From Candidatus Saccharimonadota bacterium (lineage in GTDB: Bacteria > Patescibacteriota > Saccharimonadia > Saccharimonadales > UBA4665), in the NCBI GenBank assembly GCA_029288515.1, contig JARIHB010000122.1, forward strand, positions 1 through 18,438: DNA of 18,438 nt, written 5' to 3'. The notes beneath the pieces are model-generated. The model made no database searches. It was given only the letters and a program-made list of their open reading frames with translations, and was not told the origin of the DNA. Both the position numbers and the translations under genes were made by a program. Shown one piece after another: positions 7,536-15,590 of this stretch (positions are counted from its first letter, which is position 1; each line of letters starts with the position of its first letter).

Positions 7536-7889
7536 TTAGCGGAAAATGTTCACAATGATGTTAATGACATTATCCTTTGAGTTGCTGAGGTTGACGTCCA
7601 GGCTGATATTGTTATCGCCTATACGGCCGTTCCCGCCATAACCGTTCCCACCCTGGCCGCCGGTATGTGCATGAGCTTGTGCCCAGACCTTTACACACTG
7701 GCCGTAATTAGTGTAATGGTGTTGTTTACACCATTCCTTAGTTGGCTTGCTGCTGGGCGTTGCGGCTGCTGCAAAACTGGCGGTGGTTATAATCCCGGTT
7801 GCAAGTACAGCTGCAAGCCCGGCAATAAGTTTGTTTGGTGCCCGACGTTTGCTGGGCGTTGCGGTTGAATAAGTTTGCCTACGAAACAT
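7536..7889 (-). CDS. Small secreted two-cysteine, Gly-rich protein of unknown function
   Basis: The family is not recognised. The 117-residue product has a basic N-terminus (SKRRAPNK), a hydrophobic core (about 21-41) and an AFA/AAA cleavage region near 39-43: a convincing Sec signal peptide. The mature part has two cysteines (C54 and C65, in EWCKQHHYTNYGQC) that could form one disulfide or a loop, a His/Gly-rich linker (72-88), and a tail of alternating hydrophobic and polar residues (NNISLDVNLSNSKDNVINIIVNIF) suggesting two beta strands. A strong ribosome site (AAGGAG, 7 bases from the ATG) supports the start and suggests good expression. It is the last gene of the minus operon, 18 bases after a membrane protein gene. 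Its job could be structural or adhesive on the surface, but this is only positional inference. Confidence 0.8.
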   Translation of the reverse strand: MFRRQTYSTATPSKRRAPNKLIAGLAAVLATGIITTASFAAAATPSSKPTKEWCKQHHYTNYGQCVKVWAQAHAHTGGQGGNGYGGNGRIGDNNISLDVNLSNSKDNVINIIVNIFR

Positions 7890-7907
7890 GGGTTCTCCTT
7901 GCTTACT

Positions 7908-8444
7908 TTACGTTACATTTTTTCGGCTGGTATATACACGACCTCCTTCCTTTCTTATCTCACGGCTCAGGGCAATAACCCCGGCAACCAAAAGCAAAAA
8001 CGTATACGACGCATAGCCTTGCGCCAAAACAATATTGTTCTTAAAGATCATCAGCAACGCTGCGGCTACCAGCGCGGTAATAGCAAGCATAAAGGTGATG
8101 CGGCTGGATATACGAAGTATGAACGCAACAATACCGTATATAATGACCAGTATTTGGCCGATTAACGGTGACTGGATAAGAAAACCGAGCATCATCGCAC
8201 CGCCAACAATGAGGGGTAACTGAAGCGCGGAAGGCAAACGATGTGCGGTGCGCGGTGGTGCGGCCATGACGGGCTTACGTGTTGGCGGCTGCGGCAGCTG
8301 CGGCGGCGCTTTCGGCTTGGCGGCAATATGCAGCGGACGCTGTACAGGCGCAGCTGCCGGCTGCCGACGGATTACGCGCATGCCATCCAGGGAGCGCGGC
8401 GCGTATTTTACAAGTTGCGGTATGGTCTGGTGGTGAGGGTTCAT
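7908..8444 (-). CDS. Proline-rich four-pass membrane protein of unknown function
   Basis: The product is 178 residues from the chosen start. An ATG five codons further upstream is in frame (8459), but ATG at 8444 is better: GTGGAGGA lies 7 bases before it, and it forms an ATGA overlap with the preceding gene's stop. Residues 1-22 are polar (MNPHHQTIPQLVKYAPRSLDG); residues 24-70 are rich in Pro, Ala and basic residues (KPKAPPQLPQPPTRKP), likely a disordered tail. Four hydrophobic segments follow (about 75-90, 93-110, 116-133, 143-160), then a basic C-terminus. No catalytic motif is seen. Coupled to an upstream GT-C-like protein and a downstream secreted protein, it may be an accessory or scaffold for envelope assembly, but the function is unknown. 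Confidence 0.75.
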   Translation of the reverse strand: MNPHHQTIPQLVKYAPRSLDGMRVIRRQPAAAPVQRPLHIAAKPKAPPQLPQPPTRKPVMAAPPRTAHRLPSALQLPLIVGGAMMLGFLIQSPLIGQILVIIYGIVAFILRISSRITFMLAITALVAAALLMIFKNNIVLAQGYASYTFLLLVAGVIALSREIRKEGGRVYTSRKNVT

Positions 8445-10081
8445 GGCGCAGTCCTCCACATTTCATTTTTATAGAGCGCAAGCGTCGGACTGTCATAGAT
8501 GCGGGTCATATGCGCGGCGCGGGTTATAGCAGTCGCGCTTTGGGCGTCATCGGCGTCCTTGCTTACCAGCAGGTATTTGATATCCAGGCGGCCAAGCTGC
8601 TGAGCGGTTGACGAACCGGGTTGGCTAATACTATGCGCAATAGCAGTGCGCCGGCCGTCTTGTTTGCCGCTGACGGCAGATTTGAATTCCGGGTCGGCAC
8701 TGGTAATGACCGGCTTGTCAAAATACTGTTCAGCCGGGTTAGCTATAATACGGCCTGTAAACCCAAAGCTGAGGTACTGGTGCCAGGGCAGAAAGATGGC
8801 TGTGTATGCAGTATTGTCGTGTTGCAGCAGCGTATTGACTGTCTGCCAGTCGGCCGGATAGTGTACGCTGTGTAGCTGACCATTACCGCCCCATAGAAAT
8901 ACCCGCATTGCCGCAAAGGGGAGCAGTAGTAAGCCGACGCTGCCGATAGCTGCCCAATGGCGAGCTGAGCGCCGCAGCCATCGTATACACCCATCAACGC
9001 CATATGCCAGGCCAACGCTATAGGTAAGGGCCAGCAGGGCGACCAGTTTGTGCGGCTCGCGCAAAGCACCACCCAGCGGCAGGTGGTTGAATAGTGCGGT
9101 GGCGCCGCCGGCCGCTACCACTATGGCGAGGAGGGTGCTGGCGATAAGCACGATATGTATCAAACGGTGGGTCTTCCACAGCAGACGAAGGCCAATCAGC
9201 GCCAATACAATAATGCCGAGCATCAGTAACCCCCACAGCATGGTTACGTCTTGCGGCAACAGATACAGTGCCCGGCCGTCAGCCCAAAACCCTTGCAGAC
9301 GTATAATGTTGGCAACGCGGCCTATCCAGCCCGATCCGATGGAGGCAAACGCGGCAGTATCAGCATCGCTAAAGCTGTTAATAGTATGTGCCATTGTGCC
9401 GTGCCCTAAAGCTACTGGCAGTAGCCAGTAGCTACTGAGTACCACGGCCGTCCCGGCGGCTACAAGCGTCATACGGCCAACGACGGCGCGATGAGGGTAG
9501 CGCCGCGTCAACGCCAGCACAACACAGCTGCATACGGCTAGCAGTAGCACAACCGTCAGCATGTGGACCGATACAACGCCAAGCACCGTTGTCCATATGC
9601 CCATGATTACGGCCTGCCGTATCGTTGGAGCATGGCATAGACGAATAGCACTGGCTATAAGCCACGGTAATACCGCATACCCCAGCAGGACGGCGTATTG
9701 TCCGGCCATGAAGCGTGCGTAGGTAAACGGATTGAGTGCATAAAAGACGCTTGCCACAAACAGGCCTGCGCTATACGTCGTGGTACCGCGCAGTTTGCGT
9801 ACGAGCCGGTGCATGCCGACGCACGAACCAAACAGTACGCCAGTGAGCAGTATTTTTTCGAGCATATCAGCTGGTATGACCGTATTCAGCACAGCAAGCA
9901 CAACATGGAATGCATAACTGCTGGTTACAACTTGCGGCATGCGCAAGTGCGGCGTAAATACCATATCGAGCGTGAGTATGAAGCCAGGCCGCAGTAACGG
10001 CAGCATAACAGCGAGCGTTACAAGCAAGTATACGCCGTACGGTACAAAGCGGTTACGATAGAGCAAATTATTTATTGCCAT
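8441..10081 (-). CDS. Polytopic membrane protein, GT-C-like glycosyltransferase (probable)
   Basis: The 546-residue product has about ten or more hydrophobic helices. An acidic residue lies in the first outer loop (FILTLDMVF, D39), as expected for a GT-C catalytic Asp, and the segment NPFTYARFMAGQ...LPW (117-140) resembles one in the larger upstream protein (TPIVFGDFITGQ...VPW). SSYWLLPVALG recalls AftD-like arabinofuranosyltransferases. The C-terminal soluble part (LDIKYLLVSKD...IYDSPTLALYKN) resembles ends of GT-C/YfhO-type membrane proteins. GT-C enzymes use polyprenyl-phosphate sugars and act on the outer face of the membrane. ATG at 10081 is preferred over GTG at 10087 because a GGGGG run lies 5 bases before it. 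The gene overlaps its upstream neighbour by 10 bases and the next gene by 4. The exact activity is unproven. Confidence 0.7.
   Translation of the reverse strand: MAINNLLYRNRFVPYGVYLLVTLAVMLPLLRPGFILTLDMVFTPHLRMPQVVTSSYAFHVVLAVLNTVIPADMLEKILLTGVLFGSCVGMHRLVRKLRGTTTYSAGLFVASVFYALNPFTYARFMAGQYAVLLGYAVLPWLIASAIRLCHAPTIRQAVIMGIWTTVLGVVSVHMLTVVLLLAVCSCVVLALTRRYPHRAVVGRMTLVAAGTAVVLSSYWLLPVALGHGTMAHTINSFSDADTAAFASIGSGWIGRVANIIRLQGFWADGRALYLLPQDVTMLWGLLMLGIIVLALIGLRLLWKTHRLIHIVLIASTLLAIVVAAGGATALFNHLPLGGALREPHKLVALLALTYSVGLAYGVDGCIRWLRRSARHWAAIGSVGLLLLPFAAMRVFLWGGNGQLHSVHYPADWQTVNTLLQHDNTAYTAIFLPWHQYLSFGFTGRIIANPAEQYFDKPVITSADPEFKSAVSGKQDGRRTAIAHSISQPGSSTAQQLGRLDIKYLLVSKDADDAQSATAITRAAHMTRIYDSPTLALYKNEMWRTAP
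9410..9433. repeat. Perfect intragenic inverted repeat
   Basis: AGCTACTGGC and GCCAGTAGCT flank an AGTA loop inside the 546-codon gene, giving a perfect 10-bp stem. It encodes the SYWLLPVA stretch, so the symmetry may come from the protein sequence (TACTGG...CCAGTA). A function as an mRNA hairpin is possible but not supported by position. Confidence 0.45.
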
Positions 10082-13000
10082 CGCCACCCCCGATGCAGCG
10101 CTTGCTTACGATAGTCGTAGCCAATATAGCCCAGGGCAGCGATGCTCGTGCCCGTCATGCTTACCATGCCGATGGCCATGGTTTTTTGCGGGGTGTACAC
10201 CAGCAAAATAGTGTAGTCGCCGCTAATGCCGTATGCAGCCGAATTGACCCACCACCCATTGGCAAAGCCGGTGACTGGCGTGTGGTCGCGTATGAGCTGA
10301 CCACGGCGCGCCGCAAGCAGGGCGTCGGTACCGTTGAGCGTCCCGTGCGGCGTGCGTAGAGCGTATGCCTGCCAGCCGGCGTGGAAGGACTCATTGAACA
10401 CTACCATACCCTTGCCTGGCCGGGCGTCTATTGCTACCGCCGTTGGGTTGATTCGCCGGTAGCCGGCGACGATGGCGTCCGGATGGGCAGTGGGCGTATT
10501 GGTTTGCCTAAAATAAGTGGCAATCAGCGACGTTGGCGTGAGCGATATATCGTCATATAGGTTGGTAGTGTGCTCACCATTGGAGGGTGAGTAGAGATAC
10601 AGCGTAAGATTGGTTGTTGTCTTGTCGGGCACGAAATATGTCTCGAAATAGTTCCAGCCGTCGTGTTGCGGTTTGAGCTCCTGGGACGGCCGGGCAATTT
10701 CGGCGCCATTCTGCCATACGGCAAACGTGGGATTATGGCCCGAAACATGTTTGTAATACATAGATAGTTTATAAACAGTATTGGCCTGGAAGTGTCGTAC
10801 TGCTTTAGCAACGTAGGCAGTATGGTTTGACGACTCCAACTGCAACGCAGCGTTGCCACTATGAGCATCGAGGCTTTGGCTGGCCTGCACGTTGGCTTTG
10901 CCGCTGGCAGTGGCAGTTGCATCGCTGGCCTTGCCCCAGAGGCTGGGCTCTTCAAAGGAACTGTTGTCAAGCAGATTGTCGTCGGTGTGCGTGGCCGGGG
11001 CGTGGTATACATACTGCTGCAAAGGGTAGTCCGGGGCGTAGTTAGCAAGGCTGAGGTTACCGCTATACGTACGATGCACACGGAATATACGTACATTATC
11101 AAGCAGATTCTTACCTGGCTGCGTTGCAGTGCCTGATGTGTAGAAGAACGCTTGTACGCTTGCGTTTTGCTCCTCGCTCTCGGGCGTGATGTACAGCTCA
11201 TTGGTATGCCAATCGGCTGGCGCATTAGCATCAACTTGATTGTTTTCGATGGGCATTATACTGCCGTACTGAACAAGATTGACGCTCATTGGCTGGCCGC
11301 TGAGGTTCTTATGATCGTACACCAGCAGGTACCCGGGCGAGCCGTTCTGCACCGAGAAGTCTTTTTCGATGAATGCAGTATGATTCGTGCTGCTGAGTAG
11401 TAGTGATTGCTTGCCGTCACGCGCCTCCTTACTGATGGTGGCAGCAATACCGGGCTTGCCGGCTTGGTGCGGCGTGGCATCATGAACGGTGGGGAGCGCA
11501 GAGGACTCAAATGATAAATCTGCACCCGGACTTTGTACAGGCTCAAGCGTTGCTGCTTCGATACGGTAATCATCGGCGCGGAGGGTGATACGGCGTTTTT
11601 GTGCCGAAAAGGTGTAACCCTGATCATTCAGAAATACCATGTGCGTATCGGCGCTCACCGGCTGACGGTATGTGCGCTGTACGGCTTGGGTAAGCGGATC
11701 AATGATGTTGATGATTACCGTCTGGCCGCCAGCCTGCCGTACGCTATATATATCCGCGAGCAGAAGTGAGGGGTCATGCAGTTGGGCAAGGCCCGACGCA
11801 ATGGTCGCGCCGTCGTCTACTGAGCGCTGGGTGGCATATGTATAGAGCAACGGCGTAAAAGCGGCTGGATTTTTGCCTACGACTGCCTGGTTCTGCCCCA
11901 TGAACGGCGTCTCGGTTTGCAAGCTGTCGTCGCCATCTAATCGTGTGATGCGCGATGGTGAGAATACAAGCTGGTTGGCCTCAGGCAATGTAAAACGCCA
12001 ATATGAGTGCGTCTCCTGACTCATCTGCATGTGTGACGATAAGAATGCCTTTGCTTGTGCAGGGGTGATGGTAACCGGAAATAGAGTAAATAACGTTTGC
12101 TCGTAGGTGTGCGGGTCTTTCTTTACGAAGACATCGTGTATGCCGGCGGTAGCAAGATAGGTAAAGAAGTACCGATCCCGATTATTGAAGGCAGTGTTGA
12201 TGCGTTTGACAAGCGCGGTGGTTTGCGGCATGCCGCCCTCCAGGCGCAGTATATTGAGGCCTGGATTAAGGTTCTGGTAGTTTAGCTCATCTCGATGGTT
12301 AGCGGGAATGAGCAGCGACCGGCTTGTTGCTGGCGCAGCATCAGCGATGTCGCGCACCACCGGATCTTGTTTATATGAGCTGATTTTGTCTTCGCGCCCG
12401 TAGAGCAGCCCAAGGTCACCGTGCAGTGCCGGCCACCCGTAGGCGACCACCATAGCGGCAACCGCCGCATAAGCGATATTTCTGTGCCAGCCTGCGCGTA
12501 TGTACGTTGTGCCGTTTTGTATGCAAAAGGCAACCAAAAAGGTGAACATTGGTAAGATAAGCGTATAGATTTTTGACGGGTTGCGAATAGTGCTCACTAC
12601 CCATTGGCTTTGGAACACCAGGGCGCCTACGTCCATGTTTGTTGCCATAAAGTTTAAAAAGCCCAGAATAATCAGCAGGGTGGCCAGCAGACAGATAATC
12701 GCCGATTGGTAGTGATGCTGTCGTCGCTGGCTGATGCCGGCCACCATTGCGCCAGCCACGACTAATATAAATACGATGTACCCAGCCACGTTCGGCAAGG
12801 AAAAACTATTATAGCCAAGTGTGCTCTGTCCATTGCCGTTGTTGCCCGCCAGCCGGAAAATATTCAAATAGTAGGTGCCGGAATAATTGTGGTAGTAATC
12901 GCCCAGTAATGAGGCGGGCGTATACGCTGCTTGACCCGACGAAGCGACAAACAGGTAGGGCGCCGCCAATAGAGCGAATACACTGCACGTTACGCCCCCG

Positions 13001-13683
13001 GCAATTATGTATTGCCGTAATTGCACCCACCGACCGTTTGGAGGCCGGGTAAAGAGAAATGCGAACCCTACAAAGATGGCGAGTGTAACGATGAGCGGTA
13101 CGATGATCGGCGGCAGCATGCCCAGACTGATAAACATGAGTAAGGCCAACAGCACATAGTTGCGAAGCGCAAAATCGTGCAAGCAAAATATACGAATCGC
13201 TATATAAAACACCCACGGCACCGTCAGGTAAATCCAAAAGGTCTGGCCGGTAATAAAATCACCAAATACGATCGGTGTGAATAAAGGCAGCACCGAAGCG
13301 ATAACCAGCGCCACACGGTTTGTAATGCCCAGCCGTTTAAAGATAAGCAGATAGGTGAACGGTATGCCCATAATCGGCAGTACGTATTTGAGAAAATAAA
13401 ATACACCGTTCGTGGGTGAAACGCTTACTAACACTTGATCGCGTAGGGTATTTAAACCTTGGCGAACACTGGTCCCCAGCTGTTCTGGTCCCCAGGCATA
13501 CAAAAAATTAACTTTGGAACGTGCAATGTCAAAGTAAGGGATATCGCCATACACCAGCTGGCCCATGGCAATAATTTTTACGACGAGTAAAAAAGTGATA
13601 ATCAGCACAATACACTGCGGCCGGGCAAGGGAACGCAGCAGACGGATGAATAGCGGCGGGGTGTCGTTTTGGATATGTTTCAT
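10072..13683 (-). CDS. Large GT-C-like membrane protein with two beta-sandwich ectodomain repeats (AftD-like layout)
   Basis: The product has 1203 residues. Residues 1-420 hold roughly ten to twelve membrane helices, with an acidic first outer loop (YGDIPYFD, 45-52) and TPIVFGDFITGQ...VPW (136-157). The remainder (about 430-1165) is extracellular, ending with one last helix (about 1168-1187) and a basic tail. Two similar modules, about 720-870 and 903-1050, share S-S/T-NHTA-F/Y, KH-x-SG and a closing LLDN/LYDD pattern, as in CBM4/9-type galactose-binding folds. FNESFHAGWQAY (1096-1107) and GFANGWWV (1139-1146) recall the ends of GT-C/YfhO-type proteins. GT-C plus carbohydrate-binding modules is the layout of mycobacterial AftD, so it probably transfers or handles sugars on surface glycans; donor and acceptor are unknown. 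No ribosome site is visible before the ATG; a palindrome fills the short gap upstream. Confidence 0.7.
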   Translation of the reverse strand: MKHIQNDTPPLFIRLLRSLARPQCIVLIITFLLVVKIIAMGQLVYGDIPYFDIARSKVNFLYAWGPEQLGTSVRQGLNTLRDQVLVSVSPTNGVFYFLKYVLPIMGIPFTYLLIFKRLGITNRVALVIASVLPLFTPIVFGDFITGQTFWIYLTVPWVFYIAIRIFCLHDFALRNYVLLALLMFISLGMLPPIIVPLIVTLAIFVGFAFLFTRPPNGRWVQLRQYIIAGGVTCSVFALLAAPYLFVASSGQAAYTPASLLGDYYHNYSGTYYLNIFRLAGNNGNGQSTLGYNSFSLPNVAGYIVFILVVAGAMVAGISQRRQHHYQSAIICLLATLLIILGFLNFMATNMDVGALVFQSQWVVSTIRNPSKIYTLILPMFTFLVAFCIQNGTTYIRAGWHRNIAYAAVAAMVVAYGWPALHGDLGLLYGREDKISSYKQDPVVRDIADAAPATSRSLLIPANHRDELNYQNLNPGLNILRLEGGMPQTTALVKRINTAFNNRDRYFFTYLATAGIHDVFVKKDPHTYEQTLFTLFPVTITPAQAKAFLSSHMQMSQETHSYWRFTLPEANQLVFSPSRITRLDGDDSLQTETPFMGQNQAVVGKNPAAFTPLLYTYATQRSVDDGATIASGLAQLHDPSLLLADIYSVRQAGGQTVIINIIDPLTQAVQRTYRQPVSADTHMVFLNDQGYTFSAQKRRITLRADDYRIEAATLEPVQSPGADLSFESSALPTVHDATPHQAGKPGIAATISKEARDGKQSLLLSSTNHTAFIEKDFSVQNGSPGYLLVYDHKNLSGQPMSVNLVQYGSIMPIENNQVDANAPADWHTNELYITPESEEQNASVQAFFYTSGTATQPGKNLLDNVRIFRVHRTYSGNLSLANYAPDYPLQQYVYHAPATHTDDNLLDNSSFEEPSLWGKASDATATASGKANVQASQSLDAHSGNAALQLESSNHTAYVAKAVRHFQANTVYKLSMYYKHVSGHNPTFAVWQNGAEIARPSQELKPQHDGWNYFETYFVPDKTTTNLTLYLYSPSNGEHTTNLYDDISLTPTSLIATYFRQTNTPTAHPDAIVAGYRRINPTAVAIDARPGKGMVVFNESFHAGWQAYALRTPHGTLNGTDALLAARRGQLIRDHTPVTGFANGWWVNSAAYGISGDYTILLVYTPQKTMAIGMVSMTGTSIAALGYIGYDYRKQALHRGWRWQ

Positions 13684-13695
13684 GAAAACAGTACG

Positions 13696-13707
13696 CTCAC
13701 GCGTGAG
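13696..13707. repeat. 12-bp perfect palindrome in an operon gap
   Basis: CTCACGCGTGAG is a perfect palindrome in the 24-base gap between the pyruvyl transferase stop and the start of the 1203-codon gene. The upstream genes in this operon overlap one another, so this is an unusual position. It may be a protein-binding site, a small processing hairpin or chance. Confidence 0.4.
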
Positions 13708-14763
13708 TTAGGCGGCGATTGGATAGTGCCGGGTGATAAAAGTTTGAATATCGTTGGCGGTGAGCGCAGTAACCGGCAAGGGTACTGCTTCCGGGGCGAT
13801 TACCTGCAGTAAGTTGTGTACTTTATTATCGTAGACAAGCGGCAAATAAGGCACGCCGGTTAGATGCGCGCTGAGTATGGCGTGAAACTGCGGACCGACA
13901 AACAGCAGTTGAGAATGGTGCTTCTGAAAGAATACATACAATGCCAGCGGATTGAACGCGAAGTCGATAATGCGGACATTGGTATACGCTCGTTGGAGCG
14001 ATCGCAGTAACGCATACCCTTCAGGATCGACATATCGTGGTTCTAACAGAGCAATGATGAGCGGCTTATCAGGATTTTGAGCAATACATCCGGTGATAGC
14101 TTGCACCAGACGCTCCTGACTGTAATCTCTAAAACGCCGCAGCGTTATAAAAATGGTTTTATCAGTGAGGGGTAACTGTTTTTCCAGGGCCGCGACGTCT
14201 GCTTCGTATGGCTGCAGATCAAGTGAGCGAATATGCCAGGCAATATCGCTGCTGTGCTCGGTACGGGGCTGCCAGCGGATGAAATTTTCGTACGTTTCGT
14301 CGTCCCGGGCGATAATCATCGTAGCCGCCTTGGCTGCTAGCCAGGCGCTCATCCGGCCAATACGGGGCGATGAAGTATAAAAACCTACGCCCAGCAGGTA
14401 CACCTTTTTGCCCATGCACCAACGGCTTATAAACAGCAGCAGGCTCATAAGTAAAACGTTACGATTGGCGTCCATGCCCCACAGACCACCGCCACCGATA
14501 ATAATATTCCGTTTACGGAATATAGCCTGCAGCATGGCCTTTTTGTTGTGCATAGGCACCCGCGCGTAGCCGAATTCGTGATGAAATGTGGCGTACGTTT
14601 CAGGGTGCTGGTAGGCAATGGAGACATCCTGTAGGCCGCGCTGTTTACATAGCCCAGCCAGCACTTCCATCAAGAGTTCGTCGCCGTAATTGCCGCCGCC
14701 ATAAAATCCCCATAAAAATGTGTGTTCTACATTGTGCTGCTCTAAAAAATCGGGTATGCTCAT
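13708..14763 (-). CDS. Polysaccharide pyruvyl transferase family protein (CsaB/WcaK-like)
   Basis: The 351-residue protein fits the PS_pyruv_trans family, cytoplasmic enzymes that move pyruvate from phosphoenolpyruvate onto a sugar as a ketal and so add negative charge to a glycan. Family marks are GFYGGGNYGDELL (19-31), IIIGGGGLWG (87-96), YLLGVGFY (122-129), ARDDETYENF (152-161) and the C-terminal GPQFHAILSAHLTGVPYLPLVYDNKVHNLL (290-319). In that last block the usual Arg-Leu-His is Gln-Phe-His, with H294 kept. Length is normal for the family. The ATG overlaps the preceding stop as ATGA, with AGAAGGA 7 bases upstream. In Gram-positive bacteria CsaB-type pyruvylation of cell-wall glycan creates the docking site for SLH-domain proteins. 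Whether that applies here depends on SLH proteins elsewhere in the genome. Confidence 0.85.
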   Translation of the reverse strand: MSIPDFLEQHNVEHTFLWGFYGGGNYGDELLMEVLAGLCKQRGLQDVSIAYQHPETYATFHHEFGYARVPMHNKKAMLQAIFRKRNIIIGGGGLWGMDANRNVLLMSLLLFISRWCMGKKVYLLGVGFYTSSPRIGRMSAWLAAKAATMIIARDDETYENFIRWQPRTEHSSDIAWHIRSLDLQPYEADVAALEKQLPLTDKTIFITLRRFRDYSQERLVQAITGCIAQNPDKPLIIALLEPRYVDPEGYALLRSLQRAYTNVRIIDFAFNPLALYVFFQKHHSQLLFVGPQFHAILSAHLTGVPYLPLVYDNKVHNLLQVIAPEAVPLPVTALTANDIQTFITRHYPIAA

Positions 14764-15590
14764 GCGCGGTCCTTCTTGCTAGCGAACAAATAACCAAACG
14801 CGCCTGATCCGAATTCGCATGTTTTCATGAGCAGCATGCCAGCGCCCACAAATGGATTACTCAACAATTTTCTCGGCTTGGAAAAGAATAACTTGTAGCG
14901 CTGCACGGGTCCGGCATCGGCGGTTAGTTTAGAACCGACAGCGTTTTTTTGCAGGTATGTCCGTGCCTTACCTGCATAGTAGTACTTTTTGCGCAGCGAA
15001 CGCACTAACCGCAGGTTGCCTTCGTTGTGGCGGATGTATGAGGTTATACGTTCGATGCGTCCCAAATTGCGTACGCGTGCCGACAAGTCCCAATCCTCGC
15101 CGCTTATCATATCAAGATCGTAGCCGCCAACGCGCTCAAACGTATCCTTGGTGAAAAACCGCGCCGCTTCCAGGCTATTGTTGCCGATATAAAATGATCG
15201 TTCCAGGTTTTTGCATTTCGACCAAAAGCCAACGCCAAACGATTCTTCGGGGATAATAACGCCTTTTGTCTGCGGCCGATAATACATGGTATCGACGCAG
15301 TCCTGAATGACATGCGGTGTAAGCTCCATATCCGAATCGATAATAACCACAAATTCGCCCGTCGCCTTGCTGACACCGAAGTTACGTTGGGCGGAACGCT
15401 CTGGACCGCAATTGTATACATGTTCAGTATAATAGCGAGCGATCATTTTGGTGCCGTCGGTCGAATCCCGGTCGACGACGATGAGCTCAATAGGCTGGTA
15501 AATTTGGTTCACGATAGACGACAGACAGGTGTCTAGTGTTTCGTGGTTATTGCGCGTGGTAACAATAACCGAAACGATCGGGTTGCTCAT
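14760..15590 (-). CDS. Family 2 glycosyltransferase
   Basis: The 276-residue protein has a GT-A fold: SVIVTTRNNHETLDTCLSSI at the N-terminus, VVDRDSTDGT (38-47), the metal and nucleotide-sugar motif DSD (85-87, in IDSDMEL), GGYDLDMISGEDWDL (155-169, with the ED pair) and RHNEG (187-191). It should use a nucleotide sugar in the cytoplasm to extend a lipid-linked glycan. The weakly hydrophobic C-terminal stretch (about 245-270) may attach to the membrane. The usual D-x-x-S is D-R-D-S, with the first Asp kept. The ATG overlaps the upstream stop as ATGA, and GGAGG lies 8 bases before it, so it is translationally coupled to the GT4 gene. Sugar specificity cannot be read from the sequence. Confidence 0.9.
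   Translation of the reverse strand: MSNPIVSVIVTTRNNHETLDTCLSSIVNQIYQPIELIVVDRDSTDGTKMIARYYTEHVYNCGPERSAQRNFGVSKATGEFVVIIDSDMELTPHVIQDCVDTMYYRPQTKGVIIPEESFGVGFWSKCKNLERSFYIGNNSLEAARFFTKDTFERVGGYDLDMISGEDWDLSARVRNLGRIERITSYIRHNEGNLRLVRSLRKKYYYAGKARTYLQKNAVGSKLTADAGPVQRYKLFFSKPRKLLSNPFVGAGMLLMKTCEFGSGAFGYLFASKKDRA

Noticed and set aside
7665..7868. Cysteine- and glycine-rich plus-strand frame (67 codons)
   Set aside because: It is antisense to the secreted protein gene, which has a signal peptide and a strong ribosome site; the Cys/Gly richness mirrors Ala/Pro/Thr codons on the other strand.
8445..8459. Five-codon upstream start (MEDCA) for the proline-rich membrane protein
   Set aside because: The ATG at 8444 has GGAGGA 7 bases upstream and a typical ATGA overlap; the longer start would put the ribosome site inside the gene.
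10082..10087. GTG start two codons upstream of the 546-residue protein
   Set aside because: ATG at 10081 is the better start codon and is correctly spaced from the GGGGG run.
10524..11234. 236-residue open frame in another minus-strand frame inside the 1203-codon gene
   Set aside because: Its composition (many Pro, Thr, Arg, Ser, no domain pattern) is typical of an out-of-frame shadow, and the covering gene has clear domains.
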